From contig JAJCXY010000035.1 of NCBI GenBank assembly GCA_029263215.1, positions 19,273 through 83,272 on the forward strand: DNA of 64,000 nt. Reading direction: 5' to 3'. Both the position numbers and the translations under genes were made by a program. Shown one piece after another: positions 8,121 to 17,583 of this stretch; within the stretch, counting starts at the first letter, position 1, and each line of letters begins with the position of its first letter. This stretch comes from Acidimicrobiales bacterium. GTDB taxonomy: Bacteria > Actinomycetota > Acidimicrobiia > Acidimicrobiales > Aldehydirespiratoraceae. The notes below the pieces were generated by a model. That model was not told the origin of the DNA and did not search any database. It saw nothing but the letters and a program-made list of their open reading frames with translations.

Positions 8121-9557
8121 TCAGACGATGGTCATACTGTGCGAAAGATTCTTCACTGCCATGTAGTGATGAAGACCTTCAGATCCGCCCTCGCGGCCGT
8201 ATCCACTCGACTTCACTCCGCCGAACGGTGTCTCCGGCAATGAGGCCTCGAGGGTGTTGATCGAAAGATTGCCGGCCTCGATGCCGTCGACCATCCGATC
8301 GACGTAGTCGGCCCGGTTGGTGAAGCCGTACGCGGCGAGACCGTAAGGAACCGAGTTGGCCTGTTCGATGGCCGCGTCGAGACTCTCGACCGGATTGATG
8401 ATCGCCAACGGCCCGAACGGCTCCTCCTGCATCACCAGCGCATTCCCGGGCACCCGGGCGAGCACGGTGGGTTCGAAGAAATAGCCCGCCGAACCGAGCC
8501 GATTCCCACCGGTGACGAGCTCGGCTCCCGTCTCGCGGGCATCGGCCACGAAGGCGGCGAGTGCAGCTATGCGCCGCTCGTTCGCTAGCGGCCCCATCTC
8601 GACGCCCTGGTCCATCCCGTTGCCCACCACGGTGGTCTCGGCTCGCTTTGTGAACACCTCTAGGAAGTGTTCGAAGATCTGTTCGTGGACGAAGAAGCGG
8701 GTAGGGGAGGTGCAGACCTGGCCCGCATTGCGGTACTTGCGGCTGGCTGAACTGAGCGCGGCTGCCTCGACGTCGGTGTCTTCACAGACGATCACAGGGG
8801 CGTGGCCGCCGAGCTCCATCAGCACCGGAGTCATGTGATCAGACGCAAGGCCCGTGAGATGACGACCAACCGCGGTCGAGCCGGTGAACGCCACCAACTT
8901 GGTGATGTCGCTCGGGATCAGGTGCTGGGAGATGTCGGCCGGCACGCCGAACACGAGGTTGAGTACGCCCGGGGGAAGGCCTGCGTCCTCGAAGGCGCGG
9001 ACCAGGTGCATCGCGCCCGCTGGAGTTTCCTCCGCCGCCTTCAGAATGATCGAGCAACCCGAGGCGAGGGCACCTCCGACCTTGCGCGCCGGCTGGCTCA
9101 TCGGGAAGTTCCAAGGTGAGAAAGCGGCTACTGGTCCGATCGGTTGGTGGTGCACGATGTAGCGCACCCCAGCGGCGCTCGGGATCACCCGACCGTAGGT
9201 GCGGACTGCCTCACCGGCATCCCACTCGAAGAACTCCGCACCGCGGATCACCTCCAGACGGGCCTGGGCGAATGGCTTGCCGTGCTCGAGCGTGATCGAG
9301 TGTGCGATCTCATCCTGTCGCTCGCGCATCAGGCCGGCGGCCTTGCGGATCAGGTCGGCCCGATCCCTGGGAGCGGTCCGGCTCCACACTGCGAAGCCGG
9401 CCGCGGCGGCGTCGAGTGCGTTATCTAGCTCGGTGGGGCCGGCGACGGGATGGCGCCCGATCTCCTCCTCGGTTGCCGGGTTCACGACCGCGAGCGTGTC
9501 GTCGGTGGTGCGCCAGCAACCGTTGATATAGAGCTTCAGGTCAGGGTAGGTCGGCAT
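8121..9557 (-). CDS. NAD(P)-dependent aldehyde dehydrogenase
   Basis: A 478-aa ALDH-superfamily enzyme of the succinate-semialdehyde dehydrogenase type. Catalytic Cys282 is in NAGQVCTSPTRF, Glu248 is in MELGGHAP, and the C-terminus carries FGGVKSSGYGREGG. It oxidises an aldehyde to an acid in the cytosol. Placed between a P450 and a DapA-like aldolase, it probably handles an aldehyde released by one of them. The exact substrate is not readable from sequence. Confidence 0.9.
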   Translation of the reverse strand: MPTYPDLKLYINGCWRTTDDTLAVVNPATEEEIGRHPVAGPTELDNALDAAAAGFAVWSRTAPRDRADLIRKAAGLMRERQDEIAHSITLEHGKPFAQARLEVIRGAEFFEWDAGEAVRTYGRVIPSAAGVRYIVHHQPIGPVAAFSPWNFPMSQPARKVGGALASGCSIILKAAEETPAGAMHLVRAFEDAGLPPGVLNLVFGVPADISQHLIPSDITKLVAFTGSTAVGRHLTGLASDHMTPVLMELGGHAPVIVCEDTDVEAAALSSASRKYRNAGQVCTSPTRFFVHEQIFEHFLEVFTKRAETTVVGNGMDQGVEMGPLANERRIAALAAFVADARETGAELVTGGNRLGSAGYFFEPTVLARVPGNALVMQEEPFGPLAIINPVESLDAAIEQANSVPYGLAAYGFTNRADYVDRMVDGIEAGNLSINTLEASLPETPFGGVKSSGYGREGGSEGLHHYMAVKNLSHSMTIV

Positions 9558-9594
9558 CAGAGCGGGATTCCTTCGATCAGCGGCACGGCTCGTT

Positions 9595-10914
9595 TCAGCG
9601 GCGGGTCACCGTGACGGGCAGGGCCGTGTAGCCGTGGACGAATGACGAGAATGTCCGCTCCGGTTCGGCTTGCACCTCGATGCGTTCGAAGCGATCGAGG
9701 ACCTCTTCCCACAACACCCGGAGTTGGAGCTCGGCGAGCCGACTGCCCATGCAGAAGTGGATGCCGTAGCCGAACGCCAGCTGCCGATCGGCATTGTGGC
9801 GCTCGATGTCGATCAGGTCGGCATTGTCGAACATGTCTTCATCGCGGTTGGCAGAGAGGTACCACATCAGTATCTGATCGCCCTTGAGGATCTGCTGGTC
9901 GCGGATCTCGGTGTCGCGGGTGGCGGTGCGGCGCATGTATGCCAGCGGGGTCTGCCAGCGGATGATCTCCGACACCATGTTCGACACGAGGCCCGGGTCG
10001 GCGATGAGCTTGTCGTACTCGTCGGGGAACTCATTGAGCCCGTAGACGCTGCCCGACATGGTGTTGCGGGTGGTGTCGTTCCCGCCGATGATCAACAGCA
10101 ACAGGTTGCCGAGGTGGGCCGCGGTTGGCATGTCCTTGGTGGCCTCGCCGTGGACGAGCATGGAGACGAGGTCGTTGCCCGGGTTGGCGCGGCGGTCCTC
10201 CCACAGACCCTCGAAGTACGAGACGCACTCCATGAACTCCTGGATCTTCTGCTCCTGGGTTTCCACGACGCCACCGGGCTCGGGGACGGCGAAGACGATG
10301 TCGGACCAGCGGGTGAGCTTGCGTCGATCCTCCAACGGGAAATCGAAGAGTGTCGCGAGCATCAGGGTGGTGAGCTCGATAGAGACGGTGTCGACCCAGT
10401 CGAAGGTCTCGCCGTCGGGTAGCGATTCCAAGACATCCACGGTGCGCTCGCGGATCAGCGGCTCGAGGTTGCGGAGGTTGCTCGGCGCAGACACGCCACG
10501 CACAGTCTTGCGCTGCTCGGTGTGCTCGGGCGGGTCCATTGCGATGAACGATGTGATCCGACGCATCTGCTCGTCGGCCTCCGGGCTGCGGCGAGGGCCG
10601 AGCGTGATTCCTCGAGCCGAGGAGAATGTCTGCCAGTCGCCGTCGACGGCACGAACGTCGTCGTACTTGGTGAGCGACCAGTACCTGCCGGCGGTTTCGA
10701 GTTCGTTGAGGTGGACCGGGTCCTCGGCGCGCAGCCGGGCGAAGTGGTCATGCCACCGGTCTTCCTTGAACAGGTGGGGGTTGGGCGGGTTGATCGCCTC
10801 GAGATCAAGGTCGGCCGCAGCCGCGACATCAGCGCCGACTTCAGCCATCTCCATCTCGGGCGTGCGGATGTCGGCTCGTAGGAATTCAGGTCGCTGCTCG
10901 GTGGTGTCGCTCAT
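9595..10914 (-). CDS. Cytochrome P450
   Basis: A 439-aa soluble bacterial P450. The heme-binding loop is FGYGIHFCMGSRLAE with thiolate Cys388. The I-helix oxygen motif is IGGNDTTRN and the ExxR helix lies in MVSEIIRWQTP. It follows a strong AAGGAGGG ribosome site. The gene lies downstream of an MFS transporter and upstream of an ALDH on the same strand, which suggests uptake followed by hydroxylation and oxidation of a small hydrophobic substrate. Ferredoxin and reductase genes are not present in the window. Confidence 0.9.
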   Translation of the reverse strand: MSDTTEQRPEFLRADIRTPEMEMAEVGADVAAAADLDLEAINPPNPHLFKEDRWHDHFARLRAEDPVHLNELETAGRYWSLTKYDDVRAVDGDWQTFSSARGITLGPRRSPEADEQMRRITSFIAMDPPEHTEQRKTVRGVSAPSNLRNLEPLIRERTVDVLESLPDGETFDWVDTVSIELTTLMLATLFDFPLEDRRKLTRWSDIVFAVPEPGGVVETQEQKIQEFMECVSYFEGLWEDRRANPGNDLVSMLVHGEATKDMPTAAHLGNLLLLIIGGNDTTRNTMSGSVYGLNEFPDEYDKLIADPGLVSNMVSEIIRWQTPLAYMRRTATRDTEIRDQQILKGDQILMWYLSANRDEDMFDNADLIDIERHNADRQLAFGYGIHFCMGSRLAELQLRVLWEEVLDRFERIEVQAEPERTFSSFVHGYTALPVTVTRR

Positions 10915-10977
10915 GAGACCCTCCTTGGTGAGTGGCCAGTGTCGCCCATCTGGGGCTGTGATCCTAACCGCCGGGCA

Positions 10978-12222
10978 TCAGACGGATGTGGGTCCATCAC
11001 CATCGAGCGGAGGCAGGATGGCGCGCCCGGCGGCGGGGTCGCCCATGGAGCCGAGGAAGAACACCACTCCTCCGGCGGCAACGACGATGCCACTGACGGC
11101 GAGTGCGGTCGAGATCGAGGTCGCCTCGCTGAGCAGGCCGAGCAAGGGCGGTGCGGCCAAGAAACCGACGTCGCCCGCGGAGCGATACAACGCGATCGCT
11201 ACCCCGCGCTTCTCCGGCGGAGCGATCTCCGCCACATAGGCAGCGGGAGCAGGTCCCGCGGTGCCGGTGCCAAGGGTCATGACGACATTGCCGACCACAT
11301 AGCCGACCGGACTGGCGAAAGCACCCACGACAAGGGCGCCGGCACCGGCGGCCACACCCGAGAAGCAGATGACATAGCGGCGACCGATCGCATCCGCAGC
11401 CCACGCGGAAGGCATGAGTGTGAACAAGGTCATGACACCGGTGACCGTGAAGACCACACCGATCTCAGCCGGCCCCCAACCCAGTGCCTCATCGGCATGT
11501 AGCGGCATCAGCGTCGCTCTGCTTCCGGCCCGGGTCATGAAGATCGTCGCTGACGCCACTGCGATCAGCAAAAACCGGCGACTCGTGGCGAACGCCCACA
11601 TGCTGATCGGCGCGGCAGCCGGGGCCTCGGTGTTCGCGGCGGCCTTCCCCCGAGTTTCCGGGAGTCGAAACCCGGCGTAGACGGCGGTGAGGATCGCCAG
11701 AACACCGACCACGTAGAACGGCGTCGACAGGCCGTAGGCGTCGGCCAGGATCCCGCCGATTCCCGGGCCGAGCGCTACGCCCACGGCGAGCGCCCACTGG
11801 TTCGTGGCCACGTAACGCGTGAGTGACAAGGGAGGAGCGATGTCGATCAGGTAGATCATCGCCCCGGACATGTAGAAGGCCGAGCCGGCCCCGGCGATGA
11901 AGCGCCATACGAGCAGCTCCCAGATGTCGCCCGCCTGGCCCGATCCGAACATGCCGATCGAGGTCAGGATCGGGCCGCCGATGAGGAGGATCCGGCGCCC
12001 GAACCGGTCGGCGATCATTCCCGCCGGCACGTTGACGACGAGACGAGCCAGGGCGAAGACGGTGAGCGTGAGTCCCACCATCGTGGCGCTGACCCCGAAG
12101 TCCTTCGCGTAGAGCGGCAGGATCGGAGAGACCACCCCCTGACCCGCCATCACGAGAAACGTCGCGCCGCAAAGAATGATCAGCTCCTGGGAGGAGCGAA
12201 GTCTTCTGAGGATCGAGCGCAC
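10978..12222 (-). CDS. MFS transporter
   Basis: A 414-aa protein with about 12 hydrophobic segments. The MFS loop motif is ADRFGRRILLIGG after TM2-3, with a related AIGRRYVICFSG in the second half. It starts with GTG at 12222 after AAAGG. It is probably the first gene of the MFS-P450-ALDH-DapA-AspDH operon and is divergent from the DapA-hydantoinase-racemase operon. Import of the operon substrate or export of a product are both possible. Confidence 0.85.
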   Translation of the reverse strand: MRSILRRLRSSQELIILCGATFLVMAGQGVVSPILPLYAKDFGVSATMVGLTLTVFALARLVVNVPAGMIADRFGRRILLIGGPILTSIGMFGSGQAGDIWELLVWRFIAGAGSAFYMSGAMIYLIDIAPPLSLTRYVATNQWALAVGVALGPGIGGILADAYGLSTPFYVVGVLAILTAVYAGFRLPETRGKAAANTEAPAAAPISMWAFATSRRFLLIAVASATIFMTRAGSRATLMPLHADEALGWGPAEIGVVFTVTGVMTLFTLMPSAWAADAIGRRYVICFSGVAAGAGALVVGAFASPVGYVVGNVVMTLGTGTAGPAPAAYVAEIAPPEKRGVAIALYRSAGDVGFLAAPPLLGLLSEATSISTALAVSGIVVAAGGVVFFLGSMGDPAAGRAILPPLDGDGPTSV

Positions 12223-12308
12223 CGGCCTTTGCTACACCACTCAACACCGCGGGACCGACTCCGTTGCACCTGTCACATAGGATCGCCTCGGCAAGGGAGG
12301 GTTCTGCT

Positions 12309-13250
12309 ATGTCGTCACATCTACTGGACGAGTCCGCAAGCGGTGTCTACATCATCTCGGCTACTCCGTTTACCGAGAGCGGCGAGCTCGACCTCGAGAG
12401 TGCAGACCGCCTCGTCGACTTCTACCTCGAGAAGGGTGTTGCGGGGCTGACCCTGCTCGGCATGATGGGCGAGGCCCAGAAGATGTCTCCCGATGAGTCC
12501 GAGACGTTCGTCAGACGAGTGCTGCGACGCGTTGACGAAAGACTGCCCGTTGTTGTCGGCGTCTCGAATCCGGGCCTCGACAACCTCGTGTGGCTTTCGA
12601 AGCTCAGCATGGACAACGGTGCGGCCGGGGTGATGGTGGCGCCCCTGGGCGGTCTGGGCACCGAGCAGAAGGTCTACGACTATTTCCTTCAGGTTTTTGG
12701 GGCACTCGGGCCCGAGGTTCCCGTCTGTTATCAGGACTATCCACTGGTAACTCGCACCGAGGCATCTGTGCCGCTCTTCAGGAGCATGGTTGATTCCTTC
12801 GACCAGCTGGTCATGTTGAAGCACGAGGAGTGCCCCGGTCTGAGCAAGGTCTCGGCCGTACGCGATGCCTCCGATGACGGCATGCGCCGGGTCTCTATCC
12901 TGTGTGGCAACGGCGGCTTGTACCTACCTCAGGAGTTGGCTCGCGGCGCAGACGGAGCAATGACCGGCTTCGCCTATCCGGAGATGCTCGTCGAGGTCGT
13001 TGCTCTGCACCACGCCGGTGAGACCGATCACGCCGAAGATCTCTTTGATGCTTACCTGCCGCTGGTTCGCCACGAGCAGCAACCCGGGTTCGGTCTGGCC
13101 TTGCGCAAGGAGGCTCTCCACCGTCGCGGTGTGATCGCGTCGCCGAAGGTGCGAGCGCCGGGGCCGACTCTGAACTCGACCGATAGAGACGAACTGACCC
13201 GACTCATCTCCAGGGTAGAGACCAACGTGGAAGCCGTGCGATCCCGATGA
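12309..13250 (+). CDS. Second DapA-family aldolase (hydantoinase operon)
   Basis: A 313-aa protein. The ATG at 12309 has GGGAGG 7-8 nt upstream. Schiff-base Lys171 is in VMLKHEECPG. The usual GTTGE loop reads GMMGEAQKMS, and the Tyr region reads VCYQDYPLVTRT, so the active site is not that of a lysine-biosynthesis enzyme. It is only distantly similar to the DapA-like protein of the divergent operon. The stop overlaps the hydantoinase ATG by 4 bp. It probably cleaves or condenses a keto acid in the same catabolic route. Confidence 0.8.
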   Translation: MSSHLLDESASGVYIISATPFTESGELDLESADRLVDFYLEKGVAGLTLLGMMGEAQKMSPDESETFVRRVLRRVDERLPVVVGVSNPGLDNLVWLSKLSMDNGAAGVMVAPLGGLGTEQKVYDYFLQVFGALGPEVPVCYQDYPLVTRTEASVPLFRSMVDSFDQLVMLKHEECPGLSKVSAVRDASDDGMRRVSILCGNGGLYLPQELARGADGAMTGFAYPEMLVEVVALHHAGETDHAEDLFDAYLPLVRHEQQPGFGLALRKEALHRRGVIASPKVRAPGPTLNSTDRDELTRLISRVETNVEAVRSR

Positions 13251-14713
13251 GCAGACACGACCTCAAGATCATCGGTGGCACGGTTGCCACCAGCGCCGAC
13301 ACGTTCGTGGCCGACGTGGCTGTCCGGGACGGCAAGATCGCAGCGGTCGGTGGCGATCTGGGCGAAGCCGAACGGGTGATCGACGCCACGGGCAAGTACG
13401 TCCTTCCCGGAGGTATCGAGGCCCACTGTCACATCGAGCAGGAATCGTCGAGCGGGCTTATGACATCCGACGACTACTACTCGGGCAGTGTCTCGGCCGC
13501 CTTCGGGGGCAACACATGCATCGTGCCGTTCGCCGCCCAGCACCGGGGACAATCACTCGCAGAGGTGCTCGACATCTACCACCACCGTGCGGCACCCAAG
13601 TCGGTCATCGACTACTCATTTCACCTGATCATCTCAGACCCGACCGACGAGGTGTTGAACGAGGAACTCCCGAGAGCGATCGCGGGTGGCATCACATCGT
13701 TCAAGATCTACATGACCTACGACCGCCTGATCGTGGACGACGGCCAGATGCTCGACATCCTCGCCATCGCCAAGAAGCATGGCGCGTTGACGATGATCCA
13801 CGCCGAGAACAACGCCATGATCAAGTGGATGAGCAGGAGACTGGTCAACGCTGGCCATGGCGCGCCGAAGTTCCACGCCCTGAGCCACCCGCGGACAGCG
13901 GAGTCAGAAGCAATCAACCGGGCGGTGGCACTTGCCGGGTTCATCGACGCCCCGATCCTGATCGTCCACGTATCGACCGAGGCCGGCGCGCGCATCATCG
14001 CCAAGGCCCGCTACGAAGGGCGCAAGGTATTCGGAGAGACCTGTCCTCAGTACATGTTTCTCGATGCCGAACGGATGGACCTGCCCGGCATGCATGGAGC
14101 GAAGCTGTGCTGCAGCCCACCGCTTCGTGACCGGGCATCGCAGGAGGAGATATGGCGATGCCTGCAAAACGGCACGTTCCAGGTGTATTCGTCGGATCAT
14201 GCTCCCTACCGTTTTGATGAGACCGGAAAGCTGAACGCCGGCCCGAAGCCGGACTTTCCCCAGATCGCGAACGGCCTGCCCGGCATCGAGATGCGCCTGC
14301 CACTCCTTTTCTCCGAGGGGTTCATGAAAGGCCGGATCACCCTGAGCCACTTTGTGGCCCTGGCTGCCGGCAATGTGTCGCAGATCTACGGTCTCGACCA
14401 TTGCAAGGGCTCGATCACCAGGGGCCGAGATGCCGACATCGCGATCTGGGACCCCGAGACAAGTCGGGAGGTGAAGGCGCAGGACCTCCACGACAACATG
14501 GACTACACGCCCTACGAGGGGATGCAGATCACGGGCTGGCCCACGACGGTCCTCCAGCGGGGGAGGGTGGTCATCGACAACAACGAGCTTCAGGTAGATC
14601 ATGGTGCCGGAGAGTTCGTGCCTCGCCGCACGATCGACAGCACTGGAATGCCCGGCCGGCACGCGCCTGAATTGGACCCCGACCAAAACTTCGGCGTCGA
14701 GCTGGGCCTGTGA
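13247..14713 (+). CDS. Dihydropyrimidinase/hydantoinase-type cyclic amidohydrolase
   Basis: A 488-aa amidohydrolase with a complete binuclear metal site: His60 and His62 in EAHCHIEQ, carboxylated Lys153 in SFKIYMTYD, His185 in MIHAENN, His241 in LIVHVSTEAG and Asp317 in SSDHAPYRF. This set is typical of D-hydantoinase/dihydropyrimidinase, which opens 5- or 6-membered cyclic ureides and imides. It overlaps the DapA-like gene and the racemase gene by 4 bp each, so the three work as one pathway, plausibly on a hydantoin or another cyclic imide. Confidence 0.9.
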   Translation: MSRHDLKIIGGTVATSADTFVADVAVRDGKIAAVGGDLGEAERVIDATGKYVLPGGIEAHCHIEQESSSGLMTSDDYYSGSVSAAFGGNTCIVPFAAQHRGQSLAEVLDIYHHRAAPKSVIDYSFHLIISDPTDEVLNEELPRAIAGGITSFKIYMTYDRLIVDDGQMLDILAIAKKHGALTMIHAENNAMIKWMSRRLVNAGHGAPKFHALSHPRTAESEAINRAVALAGFIDAPILIVHVSTEAGARIIAKARYEGRKVFGETCPQYMFLDAERMDLPGMHGAKLCCSPPLRDRASQEEIWRCLQNGTFQVYSSDHAPYRFDETGKLNAGPKPDFPQIANGLPGIEMRLPLLFSEGFMKGRITLSHFVALAAGNVSQIYGLDHCKGSITRGRDADIAIWDPETSREVKAQDLHDNMDYTPYEGMQITGWPTTVLQRGRVVIDNNELQVDHGAGEFVPRRTIDSTGMPGRHAPELDPDQNFGVELGL

Positions 14714-15351
14714 CCCACGCCAAGAAGATCCTCGTCATCAACCCGAACTCGAACGAGACCGTCACGGACGGTCTCAGGTGTTCGCTCAAGGCGTTCACCG
14801 AAATAGCCGAGATCGAGTGCGGCACGATCGCCGATGGGCCGTTCGGTGTCGAATCTGACGCCGACATCGAAGCGATAGGGCCATTGATCGTCGATCGGAT
14901 TGAGCAATCACCCGACCACGACGCATACGTGATCGCCTGCTACTCCGACCCCGCCCTTGAGGAGTGCCGGCGGCGCTTTGCCGCTCCGGTATTCGGCATC
15001 CAGCAGAGTGCGGTTGAAACGGCGGCCCGCGGTGGGCGACGCTTCGGCGTGCTGGCCCTGTCGAACGACTCCATCAGGCGCCACCTCCAACGAATCCGTG
15101 CGCTCGGCCTCAGCGATCACCTCGTGGGTGAACTGCCCCTCGATGTCACGGTCGACCAGGCCGCGAACGACCCCGACACTCTGGCCAAGATTGTCGCCCA
15201 GGGCCGCCGCTTGATCGATCGGGGAGCTTCCTCGTTGGTGCTTGGTTGCGCCGGCATGGCGGCACTGCGCGACTCCGCCGAACAGGCGCTTGAGGTCCCG
15301 GTGATCGAGCCGACACAAGCAGCGGTGACCCTCGCCATCGAAGCCGGTTGA
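14710..15351 (+). CDS. Asp/Glu/hydantoin racemase family protein
   Basis: A 213-aa protein starting with GTG that overlaps the hydantoinase stop (GTGA). The family two-cysteine acid/base pair is visible: Cys77 in VIACYSDPAL and Cys180 in LVLGCAGMAAL. The N-terminus KILVINPNSNETVT is typical of hydantoin racemase. Together with the hydantoinase this suggests racemisation of a 5-substituted hydantoin before or during ring opening. Maleate-isomerase-like chemistry is the main alternative. Confidence 0.85.
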   Translation: MTHAKKILVINPNSNETVTDGLRCSLKAFTEIAEIECGTIADGPFGVESDADIEAIGPLIVDRIEQSPDHDAYVIACYSDPALEECRRRFAAPVFGIQQSAVETAARGGRRFGVLALSNDSIRRHLQRIRALGLSDHLVGELPLDVTVDQAANDPDTLAKIVAQGRRLIDRGASSLVLGCAGMAALRDSAEQALEVPVIEPTQAAVTLAIEAG

Positions 15352-15375
15352 ACACCTGCGGGCCGACTCCAGCGT

Positions 15376-16983
15376 TCAGCCCTGCATCATGATTCCCTGG
15401 TGGTGGTCGGGGAGGATCTGCTCTTCGAAGTTCGTACCCATCATCTGATCGACGCAAACGATGCCCGACAACACGGCCGCGTCGACGCCACAGCCCCAGT
15501 TCTTTTCGCCGTACTGATCGCCCGCGAACCACAGTCCACGAACGTGGTCGCTACGGTGGCGCACCCGGTCGGTACCGACGGGTCGGTTGGTGCCGAGTGC
15601 CTCCGGTGAGGGTGTCCAGATGATGAACTCGACGTCTTCGTCCCAGGTCGGGAAGTTGGCGCGGGCCCATGCCTCGCAACGTTCGATCACCAGGCCCACG
15701 CGTTCTCGGCTGCGCATCTCGGCATCGGTGAGGGCGGTGGAGAACAGATACTCGCTTCTTGCCTCCGGCGCCCGCTTGGCGCTCCGTTCCCCCCAGGCGG
15801 TGAACTCGCACATCACCATGTCGACCTTGCCGATGAAGCCCTCTTCTTCGTTGGTGATGGCAGGCATGTAGATGAACGAGCCGGGCTCGATTCCGAGGTC
15901 GGCGATGATAGATCGCTTCGTTCCGGCCCAGCCGGTGAGTAGCCCTATACCGCGATGCTGGTCCTCAACGAAGTCGACCCAGTCGGTGGGGAATGCGTGT
16001 CTGGGCAGCACTCGGAACGCGATCTTGGGGGGAAGCGTGCAGATGACCCGGGCGGCCATCAGGGTGTGCTCCTCACCGCCGCTTCGGTAGCGGACCCCTC
16101 GTGCCGTGCCGTCCTGGATGATCACCTCGGTGACGGGGGTATCGCGTCGGACTTCACCGCCGTGGTCGGTAAGGACTTCCTCGAGTGCCAGCGGGATGGC
16201 GATGGTGCCCGGAGCATCCACGGTTGCGACCGAGCCCGAGATGAGGTCCATCCCGAGTTGGCGAGCAACCGACATGTACCCGAGGAAGTCGGGGGCTGCG
16301 GTCATGCTCGGCTCGGCATCACCGGTCTGGGAGGCGGCGAGGACCTTGATGTAGTTGTAGGCGTCGGGATGGAGATCGCGCGCCTCTAGCCATTCCTGGA
16401 GTGTCGTGTGGGACAGTTCGGCCAAGTCCTCAGCTGACAATCTGGCCATGTCGCCCAGATACTGGCGGGTGCTGGCGAAACCCTCGGGACTCATCCACGG
16501 ATACACGACGCCCTTCTCGACCTGGTGGGCAACGGTCGGCCTCACGGTGCCGTCGGCGTCCAGGCCCTGCCATTCGATGAAGCCGAGGCCGCGGTTGAGA
16601 GGCATCGTGACGTGCTTCCCAAAGTGCTGGAGGAGGCGATCACAGCGGCTGTTGTTGCCCCAAAAGAGTCCGTGTCCTCCTGCTTCGAACGTGCGGCCGT
16701 CCAGCAACTCTTCCTCAAAGATCGTTTCGATATCAGGGGTGCATTTGCCGAGGTAACAGTGCGCCAGTCCCAGCGAGCGCTTGAACTCGGCGACCCCCAT
16801 TTTCACCCCGTCGGCGACGACCTTGTCGCCGCTGCCCACATACGACAGGCACCTGCCTCCGATGAATGGCGCGCGTTCGAACACCACCACGTGCTGATCA
16901 CAATCGCGGGCCAACATGGCGCCGGTAGTCATGCCCGCGACCCCCGATCCGATCACGATGACATCCACATCGGTTGTGGTCAT
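15376..16983 (-). CDS. FAD-dependent amine oxidase/phytoene-desaturase-like oxidoreductase
   Basis: A 535-aa flavoprotein. The dinucleotide fold VIVIGSGVAGMTTGAMLARD is at residues about 9-28, followed by the ERAPFIGGRC motif of the amine oxidase/phytoene desaturase superfamily. The C-terminal FAD motif is RGLWFAGDQYGEKNWGCGVDAAVLSG. The middle region carries a variable substrate domain. The gene converges with the racemase gene 25 bp away. A perfect 15-bp palindrome lies 16 bp before the start codon. The substrate is unknown. Confidence 0.8.
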   Translation of the reverse strand: MTTTDVDVIVIGSGVAGMTTGAMLARDCDQHVVVFERAPFIGGRCLSYVGSGDKVVADGVKMGVAEFKRSLGLAHCYLGKCTPDIETIFEEELLDGRTFEAGGHGLFWGNNSRCDRLLQHFGKHVTMPLNRGLGFIEWQGLDADGTVRPTVAHQVEKGVVYPWMSPEGFASTRQYLGDMARLSAEDLAELSHTTLQEWLEARDLHPDAYNYIKVLAASQTGDAEPSMTAAPDFLGYMSVARQLGMDLISGSVATVDAPGTIAIPLALEEVLTDHGGEVRRDTPVTEVIIQDGTARGVRYRSGGEEHTLMAARVICTLPPKIAFRVLPRHAFPTDWVDFVEDQHRGIGLLTGWAGTKRSIIADLGIEPGSFIYMPAITNEEEGFIGKVDMVMCEFTAWGERSAKRAPEARSEYLFSTALTDAEMRSRERVGLVIERCEAWARANFPTWDEDVEFIIWTPSPEALGTNRPVGTDRVRHRSDHVRGLWFAGDQYGEKNWGCGVDAAVLSGIVCVDQMMGTNFEEQILPDHHQGIMMQG

Positions 16984-16998
16984 GGGCCACTCTCCCGT

Positions 16999-17013
16999 CT
17001 ACGAGACTCGTAG
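16999..17013. promoter_or_regulatory. 15-bp perfect palindrome upstream of the FAD oxidoreductase
   Basis: CTACGAGACTCGTAG has 7-bp arms around one base and lies 16 bp upstream of the ATG at 16983, just before its GGGAGAG ribosome site. An operator is the simplest reading, but an mRNA hairpin is possible. Confidence 0.4.
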
Positions 17014-17030
17014 TGTGACAAGCCCTTGAT

Positions 17031-17047
17031 CCCGATGAGGAATCGGG
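17031..17047 (-). terminator. Hairpin downstream of the sigma/membrane-protein operon
   Basis: CCCGAT and ATCGGG form a 6-bp stem around 5 nt, 6 bp beyond the stop of the last gene of the minus-strand operon. No U-tract follows, so the terminator role is tentative. Confidence 0.3.
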
Positions 17048-17052
17048 CGCAA

Positions 17053-17583
17053 TCAGCGGGCGGTCGCTCCCGGCACCATCGCCCAGCGCCGGATGGCCCC
17101 GAGATAGAGGGCCAACAAGCCCGCGCCGGGGGCGGCATGGGCTAGGAGGTGGAAACGGGTGTGCCAGTTGAGTTCGGACCCGAAGCGTTCACACAAGGGT
17201 TGGTGGCCGATGCGGCTACCGCTGTCCCACCAACCATTCACGCAGGGATCGAGGGTGTGGGCAACCATGAAGTAGCCGATCGCGATGATCCACGCACCAC
17301 CGGCGATGACGATGGCCGCATTCAGCCAGCCGGGGGAGCGGCGGGCCTGACGTGAGGCGACGACCGCGGTAGCGAGGGCCACCAGCGCGATCAGGGTGGT
17401 GAGGATCGACGGGACGCCGAAGAGTCCTCCTGCGCCGCTGCCGAGCTCGGTGAGCGAACCGCCGCCGATCGCTGCGGCGATGCCTCCTATCAGGCTGATC
17501 GCGATGACGACGGTGAAGGACCGGACGGTCCATTGCGCGCCGCGGGTGCTGCGGCTCGCCTCGAGTGTCGTGGGCTGGGTCAT
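17053..17583 (-). CDS. Hypothetical four-helix membrane protein
   Basis: A 176-aa protein with about four hydrophobic helices (near residues 24-46, 58-80, 88-108 and 145-165). A cysteine-containing loop lies between helices 3 and 4 (DPCVNGWWDSGSRIGHQPLCERFGS). I do not recognise a family. Its ATG overlaps the stop of the preceding membrane protein by 4 bp and it is the last gene of the sigma-factor operon. Confidence 0.65.
   Translation of the reverse strand: MTQPTTLEASRSTRGAQWTVRSFTVVIAISLIGGIAAAIGGGSLTELGSGAGGLFGVPSILTTLIALVALATAVVASRQARRSPGWLNAAIVIAGGAWIIAIGYFMVAHTLDPCVNGWWDSGSRIGHQPLCERFGSELNWHTRFHLLAHAAPGAGLLALYLGAIRRWAMVPGATAR

Noticed and set aside
9670..10422. Long frame antisense to the cytochrome P450 gene
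   Set aside because: It is a shadow of the P450 codons. The P450 has its heme and I-helix motifs and a strong ribosome site.
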